NCBI GenBank assembly: GCA_014529385.2
Contig: CM043960.1
Coordinates: forward strand, 35,699,396-35,763,395
From: Adiantum capillus-veneris
Lineage: Eukaryota; Streptophyta; Polypodiopsida; Polypodiales; Pteridaceae
Length of the DNA: 64,000 nt
Reading direction: 5' to 3'
Shown here: in pieces, positions 45,554-56,160 of the stretch
Numbering within the stretch: the first letter of the stretch is position 1
Layout: each line of letters starts with the position of its first letter
Made by a program: the position numbers and the translations under genes
Notes under the pieces: generated by a model
The model's input: the letters and a program-made list of their open reading frames with translations, nothing else
Told to the model about the DNA's origin: nothing
Databases searched by the model: none

Positions 45554-47209
45554 GTGAATATCAAGGACCTTGCTTCCTTTCATAAATTGAGAACAAAAAA
45601 CAGAAAAAACAGACATAAAAATAGTAGCTTGATCCCTCCCATGGCCCCATTGGGTATCGAAGCCTACACTGCACGTCTGGAATGCAGGAAACAAATTTTG
45701 ATCAGGGAATTAAAGCTTCCAAAAAAGGCAGAAAAAACTAAAAGAACACAAGATGCTGAGCAAGACGCTTTGAAAGCGCAGTGGCATTGTGACAGTTGCC
45801 GAGAAGGGCTGTTCTTCATAGAAGTGGCCCAGGCACACCAGTGTATCCTCCACTGCAGGGAAGTCACCAGCCTTTGCCCATCTAGAGATGCTACCTCTGG
45901 ATACTTCTCCATCAACATCGGAGGTTGCGACACCGCTATTCTCAGCATTGGATTCTAGACAGTGGTGCCTCACTGCACGTGACACCTTCAAAGGACCCTC
46001 TGTACAACACGTAGATGCATTGTGATTCCATCTTTATTGGTGCCAAATCAGTGATTCCTATTCACAATGAGGGCACATTGGAGCTCATCCCGAATGGCAC
46101 AGAGGGGATCCATTCCTCCAAGGTATTATGTCCACATCTTGGTTTCCATCATATGTCTACGCATCATCAAGTGTGCAAGCTTGGCATGGAGGTGATATTC
46201 ACGGAGCATTCAGTCTCCATTCAGGATCTACACACCAACCAGGAGGTCAATAGGGGTAGATAGGATCGAGGACTCTACAAGATCCAAGGCTCTCCTACTG
46301 GAAATGTATGGCACTACCGGTTTGGTCACTTAAATGTTGATGCTCTTCGACTAGTGTTTTGTGAGCAGATGATTGACAACTTACCCAGTGTTGGGAGACA
46401 TTGCATGTCTTGCATTTGTGAGAGGCGGTGTAGAGAGACTATTCCAAAGTCCTCTTACCCGGCCAACTTCTGCCATTTTTTAGTTGGTTCACAACGACCT
46501 ATGTGGATCTATGCAGACTTCGTCCGTGGCCGAGCACTCTACCTCATGCTACTAGTCAATTCACTTGGATATACTTTCTCCCGCACAAGGATGAGCCTTT
46601 CAAGATTTTTAAGTATTGGAACACACTAATGGAGGAAGAAACCAGCCAACACTTGAAGACTCTTTTGTGTAGACAAGGGTGGGGAGTTCACCTCCAATGC
46701 TTTTGTGAAGTATTGAGCAGACAATGGCATCAAGCATGAGCTTGCAAATAGCAGATCACCTTCAGAGAATGGAAATTCTGAAGCGAAAGAAAAGAATTGT
46801 TGTTGAGATGACTTGGAGTATGCTCAAGCGTCATGAACTGCCTCGGTCTTTGCGGGCAGAGGTTGGTCCTACAACTGTTCATACCTCGATCGATCCCCTG
46901 TGACTCCGCTTCCTTGACAGACTTCATTTGAGGCACACTTTGGTAGAAAGAGTGGCGTCTTATTTTTGGATCATCAAGCATGAGCTTGAAAATATCTGAT
47001 CACCTTCAGAGAATGGGCGAAAGAAAAGGATTGTTGTTGAGATGGCTTGGAGTATATGCTCAAGCATCATAAGCTGCCCAGATCTTTAAGGGTAAAGGTT
47101 GGTCCGACAACTGTTCACACCTCAATCGAACACCTATGACTTTGCGTCCTTGCCAGACTCCATTTGAGACGTACGTTGGTAGAAGACTCGCGTCTGCCAT
47201 TTTCATAGT
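45554..47209 (+). pseudogene. Second Copia lineage: gag-PR-IN relic, left part
   Basis: This differs from Copia-1 to -3. ALEAQ-type gag sequence (HCDSCREGLF, ~45,785) is followed, after a shift, by the protease loop WILDSGASLHVTPS (~45,945-45,985). Next comes a pre-integrase region (GLYKIQ..., WHYRFGHLNVDALRLV, ~46,310-46,350) and the zinc pair CMSCICERR (~46,405). It is broken by several stops. From 46,728 a ~240-bp segment is tandemly duplicated. Copia-2 interrupts it at 47,209; it resumes at 52,376. Confidence 0.7.
46728..47204 (+). repeat. Tandem duplication of ~244 bp in the Copia relic
   Basis: CATCAAGCATGAGCTTG begins at 46,728 and 46,972. Both units run through GATCACCTTCAGAGAATGG, GAAAAG(A/G)ATTGTTGTTGAGATG, ACAACTGTTCA(T/C)ACCTC and CAGACT(T/C)CATTTGAG. 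The second unit is cut off by the Copia-2 insertion. Confidence 0.8.
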
Positions 47210-47436
47210 TGTTGGAATTAGGGTTGCAAAGAAAACCACACAGCTTGGAGAAGACGAAGGAAGCTTAAGGCACACAATAGAGAGTGTGTTACTTAGTGTG
47301 CAATGGAAAGATAGATAGCCCTAGAGTGATGGGCGTATATACAATGCACGGGGGAAAAAACCTCCTAAAGAGGGAAAAAATGCCCCGGCGGTCCTAGTGT
47401 GTTCACACACATCACTACCACATGTATATGGTAACA
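47210..47436 (-). repeat. Copia-2 3' LTR
   Basis: 227 bp; on the minus strand TGTTACCATATACATG...CCAACA. Confidence 0.95.
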
Positions 47437-47450
47437 AATCCCCCCTGGAG
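47437..47450 (-). other. Copia-2 polypurine tract
   Basis: Minus strand CTCCAGGGGGGATT immediately before the 3' LTR. Confidence 0.9.
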
Positions 47451-47511
47451 TGATGCGGTGAACGAGAGCTGGCACATGAGTAAAGGGAAGTGCCATGCCC
47501 TAACGACATGA

Positions 47512-50500
47512 TCAGTCCACAAAGGGAAGTAAGCCCAAAGCTTTGCGAAAAGCTTCAAGCTTCTCACGAGACAATGCCTTTGTGAAAAGATCTGCAAGGT
47601 TGTCCTGTGTTGGCACATAAGCCAAGCTGATCTCTCCTGCTGAGAGCCTCTCCCTGACATAGTGGTAATGCACCTCAATGTGCTTTGTGCAAGCATGAAA
47701 AATTGGGTTCCTCGCAACTGCCAATGCGCTCTGACTGTCAGTGTAGATAGTGTTGGCAGTGTCCTGTCCAACACCCAAATCAGCCATAAGGCGTCTGAGC
47801 CATACACACTCAACCGTAGCTGTGAAGAGTGCCCTATACTCAGCCTCACAAATCGGAGTGGCCACACTAGGTTGCTTCTTGCTCAACCATGATATACATG
47901 AACTTCCAAGCATGAAACAAAAACCTGATGTGGACACTCGCGTGTCAAAACAACCATCCCAATCTGAGTCCGAAAAAGCATGTAAGTCTGGCGGCAATGA
48001 TCCCCCCTTGGGATAAAACAAGCCAAGATGTAAAGTGCCACTAAGGTAGCGAAAAATCCTCTTGACAGCCTGCCAATGCTTAGACCCTAGGCTATGCATA
48101 AATCTGCTGACCTCTGAGACTGCAAACTGAATATCTGGCCTCGTGTTGCATACAGAAATGAGGCATCCAACAGCAGTTTGGTAAAGAGTGACATCAGCAG
48201 GATCGCCAGCATCATGTAGACTCAATTTCAAACCTATTTCCATGGGAGTGGCAATAGGTTTGCAATCCTCAAGTCCAAACTTACATAGCAATGGCTCTTT
48301 GTAACTTTTCTGACACAAGGCAATACCACTATCACACTGCTTAAACTGTATACCCAAGTAATGATGCGACAGCCCCAAATCTTTCATCTTGAAAGTAGCA
48401 TTCAAATCAGCCTTAAATTCAGCAATATGTCTCTCATTTGGTCCAGTGATCAGCAAATCATCAACATAAAGAACCACAATGAGAAGTACATCACCCTCAT
48501 GCTTTACATACAATGTGCTTTCTGTTGGACTGTTACGAAAGCCTTGTTTGACCAAATGAGTGTCAGCTTTCTCATACCAAGCACGAGCAGATTGCTTCAA
48601 CCCATACAAAGCCTTCTTGCATCTGCACACTTTGTCCTCTTGTCCTTTTATGACAAAACCGCAAGGCTGCGTTACATAAACTTCCTCAAATATGTCACCA
48701 TTCAAGAAAGCAGTAACAATGTCTGATTGATGTACATCCCAACCAAAATGAGCTACCAATGCACATAGAAAACGTACAGTAGTCATACGGCAAGTGGGAG
48801 CAAAAGTCTCTTCATAATCTATGCCTTTTTGCTGTGCATAACCTTTTGCAACAAGTCGAGCCTTATGGCGATCGATCTCACCATCCGGCTTGCGTTTCAA
48901 CTTGTAAACCCACTTCGTACCAATGGCCTTTTTGCCAGGAGGCAAATCACATAAAGTCCATGTGTCATTTTCTATAAGTGCATCATATTCTGATTGCATG
49001 GCAGCCATCCAATTTTCTGAATTTTGTGCTTCAGCAAAAGTCAGAGGCTCCTCAACATCATGTAAGCTAGACACAACCAAAGCATAACAATCTGATCCAT
49101 AAGATGCATGGCGAGAGCTTGAACGAGTACGACTAGACAAAGGTGCATCCAATTTACTGTCACGCAAAGTGTGCACCAGCCATTTTCGCATACCTCTAGC
49201 CTGCTCATTTTCAGCCCTTTCCTCATCAAGTACATCATGTACATCTGCATCAGTAATAGGCTGATCTAAAACATTTTCAGAAACCCCCATAGGTTGTACA
49301 TTTGCCTCATTCGAACTTACATTCGTATTTCCACCACTGAAAAGAGGCAACAAAGTGTCATAAATGTCCTGTGAGCTTACATTACTGTCTCTAGTACATG
49401 ATAGCAAGGGCTGAACAGAATCTTCCACAAACACTACATCCCGTGAAACCAGAATACGTTTTGTTTGCGGATGATACAACCTGTATCCTTTGCTTTCAGC
49501 ACTATAACCAACAAAAATACATTTGACAACCTTATCATCCAATTTTCTGCGCTGCACTTGTGGCACCAAAGCATATGCCAAACAGCCAAAAACACGCATG
49601 TGCTCAATAGAAGGCTTTCTATCATGCCATGCTTAATATGGAGTAATAGACTGCAAAGCTTTCGTAGGACACCTGTTAAGTACATAAGTGGCACACATGA
49701 TGGCCTCAAGCCAAAAAGAATGCAGCAAAGCTTGACTTTTGACCATACATCGTGCCATTTCCGTCAGTGACATGTTTTTCCTCTCAGCAACACCATTTTG
49801 CTGAGGTGTATAAGGCACTGTACATTGGTGTTTTATCCCACGCCTAGCGAGAAATGCATTCAATTCATGCGACATATACTCCCCCCCTCGATCGGAACGG
49901 AGGGTGCCCATAGTACATTTCGAGACATTTTCAGCCATAGCCAGAAATTGTTTGAAGCACATAAAAACTTCGGACTTCTCTTTAAGCAGAAATACCCATG
50001 CATGCCTGGAGTAATCATCAATGAAAGTCGCGAAGTACAGGTAACTGCCCAAGCACGGAGTTTGCATGGGTCCACAAACATCACTATGCACAAGCTGCAA
50101 CCTGCATGTGGCCCGAACTGAACCATCCTTTGGAAATTCAAAATACTGCATCTTACCCAGAATACAGCCTTCACAAACATGTTTGACAGGTGCTTCAAGA
50201 GGCGGCAAAGAAGCAACCATATCAGATTTCTGCAAATGCAGCAAACTGGCAAAATTCAGATGACCAAAACGTGCATGCCAAACTTTTGCATCTGAAATAG
50301 CCCTTGAATCTGCAACAGCATTTGCAAAAATTAATCCACACTTGTCATACAAAGTGAGCTTATACAACCCACGGCACAAAAGCCCAGATGCAACAATTTC
50401 ATCACCAAAACTGAGATCATGAACTGTACATCTGTCATCCACAAATTTGACTACAAGTCCAAGTCTAGCAAGTGCGGATACAGACAAGAGATTCTTCTTG

Positions 50501-51795
50501 ATCCCAGGTACATAAAGTGCATCAACAAGTGTGAAGGAACTGCCATTAGCAGCAGTGAGCACAATCTTTCCAACTACCTGAACTGGATAGGAGGCGTTGT
50601 TGGCACAAGTGACTGAATTCCCATGAGGGACAGACTCGAGAGAGGTAAACAATTCACGATGTGAGGTAATGTGCTTTGTAGCACCACTGTCGAAATACCA
50701 CACATGTGACTCTACAGCAACTGACAAGCATGCATCATGGACAGCAGGATTGTAAGTGCACTCTGCGCTAAAAGCCCATTCTGCATCAACATCAGCATTA
50801 CAGTCTCCTTTCACAGAAGACTCAACAATGGCTGCATTTGTAGTGGAACCAGCATTTGCAGTGGAACCACCCTCTTTCTTCTTAGCCTCTTTGGCCTTCA
50901 ACTTAGGGCACGACTTGATCAAGTGATCATTGGATTTACAATAATGGCAACGCATCTTCTTTTTGCCCTTATCACCAGAATTTGCAGACGAATTGCTGCC
51001 AACAGAAGCATTAGGAACAGAATTTTTGCCACTCGTAGCAGAACCATAAGAAGTGGCTGCATTGCTGTTACCACCCTTTCTTTGAGAAGCAATAAAAGCC
51101 CGTTCAACTGCACGCTGCCTAGTCCTGTTTTTTCTGGAAAGTGACTCTTGCAACAGCAATGTGCATAATGCATCAAACTTGACAACTTCTGGATTTCCTT
51201 GGGTCATAATTCTCCAAGTACTAGCAAAAGTCTGGTAAGAATCTGGTAAGGCATCAAGAACAGTCTGCACAAGGGAACTGTCTGAAATGACTTCACCTGC
51301 AGAAATAAGTTGCTCATTGATATCCTTGACACTAGCAAGGAAAGTGTCCATATCATCTTCCTCATGCATAATCTTCGACTCCAGCTCTTTACGCAGCAAA
51401 GGAATTTTAGCCTCATTGCGGCTTGCATAAAGACCTGCTAGAATATCCCAAGCCTGTTTTGCAGATTTTGCTGAACGGATGTGAGGAACAATGGTGCGCT
51501 TCATAGACAACGCAATCAATGCATGAGCCTGCGCATCCTTAACATCCCAACGAGCTTGTTCTGCCGTAGGCAAAACAACTCTAACAGCTGCAATCCTTGC
51601 AGCAAGACCTGCAACATCCTCAACATCGCCTACATCCTCAGAACCAGGACGTACATCAATGTCCTGCACAATGTTCCAGACACCCTTTGACACAAGAACA
51701 TGTTGCATCATATAAGCCCACATAGGGTAGTTGTCCCCATCCAACCTGTCAGCAGCAAACATCTTGAACACATCTGTGTTGTTGTTGTCAGCCAT
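47512..51795 (-). pseudogene. Copia-2 gag-pol polyprotein with one premature stop
   Basis: ATG at 51,795 (MADNNNTDVFKMFAADRLDG) opens a frame of 1,428 codons to TGA/stop at 47,512, with a single internal TAA at 49,633-49,635. Copia-1 has GAA (Glu) there, so this is a G-to-T change just after the integrase core. Domains in order: gag; CCHC knuckle CHYCKSNDHLIKSC (~50,957-50,915); protease YFDSGATKHIT (~50,700); integrase HARFGHLN...CEGC, then VHSDVCGP, LRSDRGGEYMS and NGVAERKN, with all three acidic catalytic residues; RT with YVDDLLITGP (~48,470); RNase H with DSDWDGC, CEAEYRA and TDSQSA. It makes capsid plus protease, integrase, RT and RNase H for copy-and-paste transposition. An upstream ATG (51,855) exists, but the gag start matches Copia-1 and -3. 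Confidence 0.95.
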
Positions 51796-52143
51796 GGTAA
51801 ATGTTGCACCTGATGTGAAAACTGCCCAAAAATAGGAGAAACGGAGCGGGAACAACCTGTGCTATATAGCACAAACCGTAGAAGACTATAAGGCACCTGT
51901 TATGCAGAAAACGGCACTGACAGAAATTCTGCACAAAATGACGAAATAGCCTGTGCAGTACTGCCTATAGTGGAAACGGAGGCCGAAATGAGCCCAAATC
52001 AAAATTCTGAGCAGACCAAGCTCTACGGGTACTCCAGAAGTATTTGTCGATCTACGAACGCTCGCCAAAGCTCACTGAAATCGGAGAAAGTGAGCAGGCG
52101 TGTACTGGAGCAGGTAACGACTAAGCCCGAGAGGACGCAACCT

Positions 52144-52156
52144 GCTCTGATACCAA
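52144..52156 (-). other. Copia-2 primer-binding site
   Basis: TTGGTATCAGAGC on the minus strand, one base from the 5' LTR end. Confidence 0.95.
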
Positions 52157-52157
52157 T

Positions 52158-52375
52158 TGTTGGAATTAGGGTTGCAGAGAAAACCACACAGCTTGGAGAA
52201 GACGAAGGAAGCTCAAGGCACACAATAGAGAGTGTGTTACTTAGTGTGCAATGGAAAGATAGATAGCCCTAGAGTGATGGGCGTATATACAATGCACGAG
52301 GGAAAAAACCTCCTAAAGAGGGAAAAAATACCCCGGCGTTCCTAGTGTGTTCACACACATCACTACCACGTAACA
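52158..52375 (-). repeat. Copia-2 5' LTR
   Basis: 218 bp. It lacks 9 bases (ATGTATATG on the plus strand) near its outer end relative to the 3' LTR. Confidence 0.95.
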
Positions 52376-52690
52376 ATAGTTTGGAGTGATGCATATGTAC
52401 ATACTTCAAAGAAGTAGACGTGGGTTGGTTCAGTCCCCCACAATGATCCTTGTCAACTACAAGTCTCCTTCCAAATACTACTGTCTTTGTAACCGACAGC
52501 GGCAGGAGATGATGGACATCATGGTTAGTCCTGATCATCTTCAACGTGCATGTTCCTTTAGAGAGGCTTTCGGTTCCTAGGTGCTCCACATAAAGCCTCA
52601 CAAGGCCGTTGATAGCCACAAAGAAGCCCTTGCAAGATCTAGATGGGGAAACCCAAGAGATGACTTCGAAAACTCTTAACACCCCCTCTT
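52376..52690 (+). pseudogene. Second Copia lineage relic, right part
   Basis: It continues the relic of 45,554-47,209 after Copia-2. TTTGGAGTGATGCATATGTAC reads as FGSDAYVHTSKK, the start of the Copia segment between integrase and RT (usually FGC.AYVH.PK..R). Frames decay quickly afterwards, and homology is lost by about 52,690. Confidence 0.55.
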
Positions 52691-52940
52691 AGATCCTGGA
52701 TACACAACAAGACCAGGAATCTAGGGCCTCTAAGAGTGACGAACAAATTTGCAAGTCCATCCACCACTGCATCAAGCACAATTCTCTGTAGAAGACAGCA
52801 AGCCACAAGGATAGACAATCGTATCCATGAACGGCAACTAAGTTCGAGCAACTGCCATTAGTGTCTGCGAGGCTTCGAAAATCTATCTATTGTACATGCA
52901 ATGGCTCTTCCGCCTATACACCACCGTGTGGGCATGTGTA
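52691..52940. other. No recognisable feature
   Basis: Short unassigned stretch between the Copia relic and an LTR fragment. Confidence 0.4.
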
Positions 52941-52941
52941 G

Positions 52942-53072
52942 CTGACGGGCACCACGTGCCAACTAAAAAGGACCGAACTCGTACAGACTTCAGCATTTCA
53001 AACAAAACTGAACACACACACACACACACATATACATACATACATACATACATCATACATACATATATATAT

Positions 53073-53123
<51 letters not shown>

Positions 53124-53330
53124 ACCTTGACGTTTACATAGCCCATTGTTATCTCACTTTTGTACTTCCTCTAGGAGCTAGACCATTGAGCATCTCCAAA
53201 ATCTCTTTTGTACACAGCATACAACCCCTTTTCTAGCCAAACACACACACACACACACAATCCACATGGTAGACATGGAGCGGTGAAGTCCTAGATGCAC
53301 TCGCCCCAAAACCTTGTCACCCCTTTCGAA
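52942..53330 (-). repeat. LTR fragment related to the 2.6/7.6-kb LTR family
   Basis: GACGGGCACCACGTGCCAA and the following AAAAGGACCGAAC...ACAGACTTCAGCA match 7,562-7,630. ACATGGAGCGG and CCCCTTTCG near 53,274-53,330 match 7,680-7,742. In between lie CA, TACA, TA, TAGA and GA microsatellites (53,010-53,116) and a copy of the 9,046 dispersed repeat (53,117-53,242). Confidence 0.6.
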
Positions 53331-53339
53331 ACTCGCTGA

Positions 53340-53794
53340 AATCTGAAAACGCTGGTAGTAATACGGCAAGAACTGCAACCGTGACAAGGCTATACGCTGA
53401 GGGCTGAAATCTGATGGCGATCATAGGGCTGAAAATGCTGATCTTGCTGGTGCCAAAACGTTGGTCTTGCTGCTACTTTTGGAGAGGCTCTGTCACTGCT
53501 CCTCTGCCTTCTACTGGTGCCCGGGGGGTTTCTTTCATAGGTCCTTCAGCCATTTGCCCTATCTACTTTTAATAAATGTCATGTCAAAGTCACTTATTAA
53601 TAAATGACTTAAGTAATTGTTCATATGCCTATATGCTTAAATAACTTAATTGTGCAAGTGAGGGTATGCAACTGTGACCGGCCTGGACATGCACGTCCTG
53701 CTAGAGGCTCACAAAATGCCATGGTAGATCCTAAGCTAACTAAGACTGTAGTAGAAGCTTGTCCACGTGGCGCAAGTGAAGTGCGCACGTGACA
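53340..53794 (-). repeat. LTR fragment related to the 3,684/4,049 LTR family
   Basis: On the minus strand it begins TGTCACGTGCGCACTTCACT at 53,794 and shares TGCGCCACGTG, TGAGCCTCTAGCAGG and ACGTGCATGTCC with the nested element at 3,684. Its distal end abuts the fragment at 52,942-53,330. The inner side lies to the left, so no PPT is retained next to it. Confidence 0.65.
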
Positions 53795-54034
53795 ATTTGC
53801 ATGGTTGTACTTCCTAAGCATATAGACATCCACATATCCCTAGTACTAGCATGCACATATCCCTAGTACTAGAGCTCCACACACACCCCATAGATCCCAT
53901 CATCCACAAAAGTGTTTTTCTTTTATCTTGTAGCAGTTTGAATTGTTTTGTCTTCTTCGATAGCCGGAGGGCGCACACACATGTATACTTGATTTGTCTC
54001 ATAGGCCGATTTCAGCCTCACATAGTCGTTAAAA

Positions 54035-54089
<55 letters not shown>
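53795..54089. repeat. Short tandem unit and (CT)n tract
   Basis: CACATATCCCTAGTACTAG is duplicated in tandem (about 53,831-53,870). A ~48-base (CT)n tract lies at 54,038-54,086. No gene is seen. Confidence 0.7.
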
Positions 54090-54365
54090 ACTTGGACAAC
54101 CCAAGTCGAGAATCTGGCACAACACGTGAAAGAAACTGAAAACAACTTAGTGAACTAAACTGCAACTGAGAGAGACGACACGGCCCGGCGTAGTTCCGTG
54201 CCTTCAATATTTCTTTTCATATTAATGTTTCGCAAAGTACAATGTCTGAGGGTCTCCTCTATCTCTGTGGTGCTCCCAAGCCAATTTGAGGGAGAGAGGC
54301 CTTGGCAATTCTTTTAAAGGCCTCTGGCCCAAAAGCAATATAAGAAATATTGAGACCTTTCAAAG
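54090..54365 (-). repeat. Diverged LTR-like fragment
   Basis: It shares layout with the 2.6-kb LTR family: GAGAGACGACACGG next to a GA/CT tract, a CAATATTTCTTT...ATTAATGTT segment, and TTTAAAGGCCTCTGGCCCAAAAGCA, comparable to TTTAAAGGCCCTAGGCCCCA. It probably represents an old member of that family. Confidence 0.45.
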
Positions 54366-54369
54366 GTGA

Positions 54370-54781
54370 GGTGCCAGTGGACAGGGAGCCAGAGGAGCAA
54401 CCTGAGATGGACGAGACAGAGGAAATTCTCGTTCGAGAACAGATCCTGGCTCACAAGGAAAGGAAAGCGAAAGGTAAGCTGATACGACGGTATTTAGTCA
54501 AGTTTAAGAACTAATCGGCATTGGATGTGAAATGGACGGAGGAGGAGGACCTAGAAAATACTCCTCAAATTTTAGAGCTTTATCTTGAGGCTTTTGGTCT
54601 AGCTTCGACTATTCCAAGAGTTACCGATGATCAACAAGTTGAATTTGGTGCAGTGCGGAATGCACGAGAAAGGAGTTACTCCGCTCCTTTGTCACAGATT
54701 CCCAAATGGAATAAAGTCATTGATTTTTTTTGCGATTTCAGGGGTATTGACAGGTTGACCGTATTCTGCTGTACGGCCTAA
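54370..54781 (+). pseudogene. Integrase C-terminus with chromodomain-like end
   Basis: A frame reading VPVDREPEEQPEMDETEE, then ILVREQILAHKERKAKGKL, then YLVKFKN, a stop (TAA 54,512-54,514), SALDVKWTEEEDL and NTPQILELYLEAFGL is the end of a chromovirus Gypsy integrase. The YLVKFKN...W.EEEDL pattern is the chromodomain. It ends at 54,781. In life such a domain directs integration to marked chromatin. Only this tail survives and no RT lies upstream. Confidence 0.65.
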
Positions 54782-54864
54782 TGAAAAGAAGTACTTTGAA
54801 ATGAGAATCCCTAAAATAAATTTGTTATATGTGCTCTCTCATGTGTGTAGTGTTTGAGTGCATG

Positions 54865-56142
54865 TTTGAAGAGAGAGAAGAATACGGCACCAGAAAAGTT
54901 GTCAAACCCTCCTCCAAGGGCCCCACTCTATGGCGAGAGAGGTCTATGCTATTGATTGCACAATCCTCGTACAATGGTCTAAATGCAATGGACTTGCCGA
55001 TGATGATGATGACAACGAGACGGGCTGAAAACGGAAAACGCTAGGGGCTGAAATCTGCAAATCTTGTATCTGCTGAATTCTGACTCTATGTCGGTGACAA
55101 CGGCGATGACGACGACGCGACGACGATGCGCTGAAAACGTAGATGCTGAAATCTATGAATAGCGGGCTGAATCTGCAAACGCAGGCTGATCTGACCGTGC
55201 GGCGAGGATTTGCTGCGGGAAGGTGAGATCTGCGAGGTTTGGGGGTTGCGCAGCGGAGTCTAACTACTGAAAACTGAAAACGCTGTTGCAATGGATGTGC
55301 TCGTCGGCAGGAATCTCCAAAACGCTAGGATGATCTCCATGTTGCAAAAACACTAGGCTGATCTGTTGTTTGCAAATACGCCAGGCTGATCTGGGAGTCT
55401 ACAAACGCTAGGTGATCTAATACTGTGGAAAGCGCTAGGGCTAATCTGCTGTAACGCTGGCTGGTCCTTGTGGCTGAAAACGCTAGGTTCCCTTGCCGGT
55501 CTTGTTGAGAAGGTGCACTACCAGAAGCTATCCGCTGCCTCTTTTGCCAGAAAGTGCTAGCGCTAGGTTTCCTTATATATTATATATACCTAGATGAATC
55601 TAGGATAAGCCTAGATTCACCCATAAAGGAAAGTGCAAGGTATAGACCCATGGTAGTCACCCACAAGACAATATAACCATCAGCTTCATCATGCATAGTA
55701 TTGACTAAATACCATGCTAACGTCGTCAATGCCCAATAGTGGGTGTAGAACTAGGTACTAACATATGCTCCCAAACACAACTCCACACACACACACACAC
55801 ACATGAGCATACATCAACACAAAGTTCAACGTACTGAGTTTCTTTCCTTATATATTAGCTTGTCAAAATTGCCCTACCTAGCTTCCCAACAAAGTCACTT
55901 AATAATAATACGTGAAAAAAGATGGATTCTATGCACTGTAAAATGCTCCTGATGGGTACTGACTGTAATCTGATGCATACTGTGTGCAACCAGAGGAAAT
56001 GCAACTACTGTAAGTGTCTCGACAAGCACGGTCTGCGAACAGACTCACAAAGGTGCCATAACACTTCCTAAGCTAATTGCACCCTTGTCATGAAGTAGCT
56101 TGTCCACATGCACATAGGGTTAGATAGATGTAAGTGACATCC
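54865..56142 (-). repeat. LTR of the 58-kb Gypsy-like family, with an insertion
   Basis: On the minus strand it starts TGTCACTTACATCTATC at 56,142, next to a PPT, and matches the 58,089-59,126 LTR (ACCCTATGTGCATGT, GTTCGCAGACCGTGC, CCTAGCGCT, and GAATACGGCACCAGA-like near 54,885). A 260-bp SINE-like element is inserted at 55,583. The distal ~150 bases are missing. It is a 3' LTR by its PPT. Confidence 0.75.
55583..55842 (-). mobile_element. 260-bp SINE-like insertion with a 15-bp TSD
   Basis: The element is bounded by TTTCCTTATATATTA on both sides (55,568-55,582 and 55,843-55,857). Related LTR copies at 58,400 and 61,575 lack it, confirming a clean insertion. A second copy starts at about 63,289. 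It contains a TGAATCTAGG...CCTAGATTCA hairpin, no ORF, and no Pol III boxes or poly-A that I can see. The long duplication points to target-primed insertion; orientation is uncertain. Confidence 0.7.
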
Positions 56143-56160
56143 CCTCCTTTTTAAAGTGAG
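56143..56160 (-). other. Polypurine tract
   Basis: The minus strand reads CTTTAAAAAGGAGGGGA and then TGTCAC at 56,142. Confidence 0.75.

Larger units (their letters stand above)
47210..52375 (-). mobile_element. Copia LTR retrotransposon (Copia-2), nearly intact
   Basis: 5,166 bp with a perfect 5-bp duplication ATAGT (47,205-47,209 and 52,376-52,380). The LTRs (5' 52,158-52,375, 218 bp; 3' 47,210-47,436, 227 bp) differ by about 5 substitutions and one 9-bp indel, so it is younger than Copia-1. The PBS reads TTGGTATCAGAGC on the minus strand (52,156-52,144) and the PPT (CTCCAGGGGGGATT) lies at 47,437-47,450. The single gag-pol frame has one premature stop. It is inserted in an unrelated Copia relic. 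Confidence 0.97.

Noticed and set aside
47662-48726. Plus-strand ORFs across Copia-2, and minus-strand ORFs across Copia-1
   Set aside because: They are antisense shadows of the gag-pol frame.
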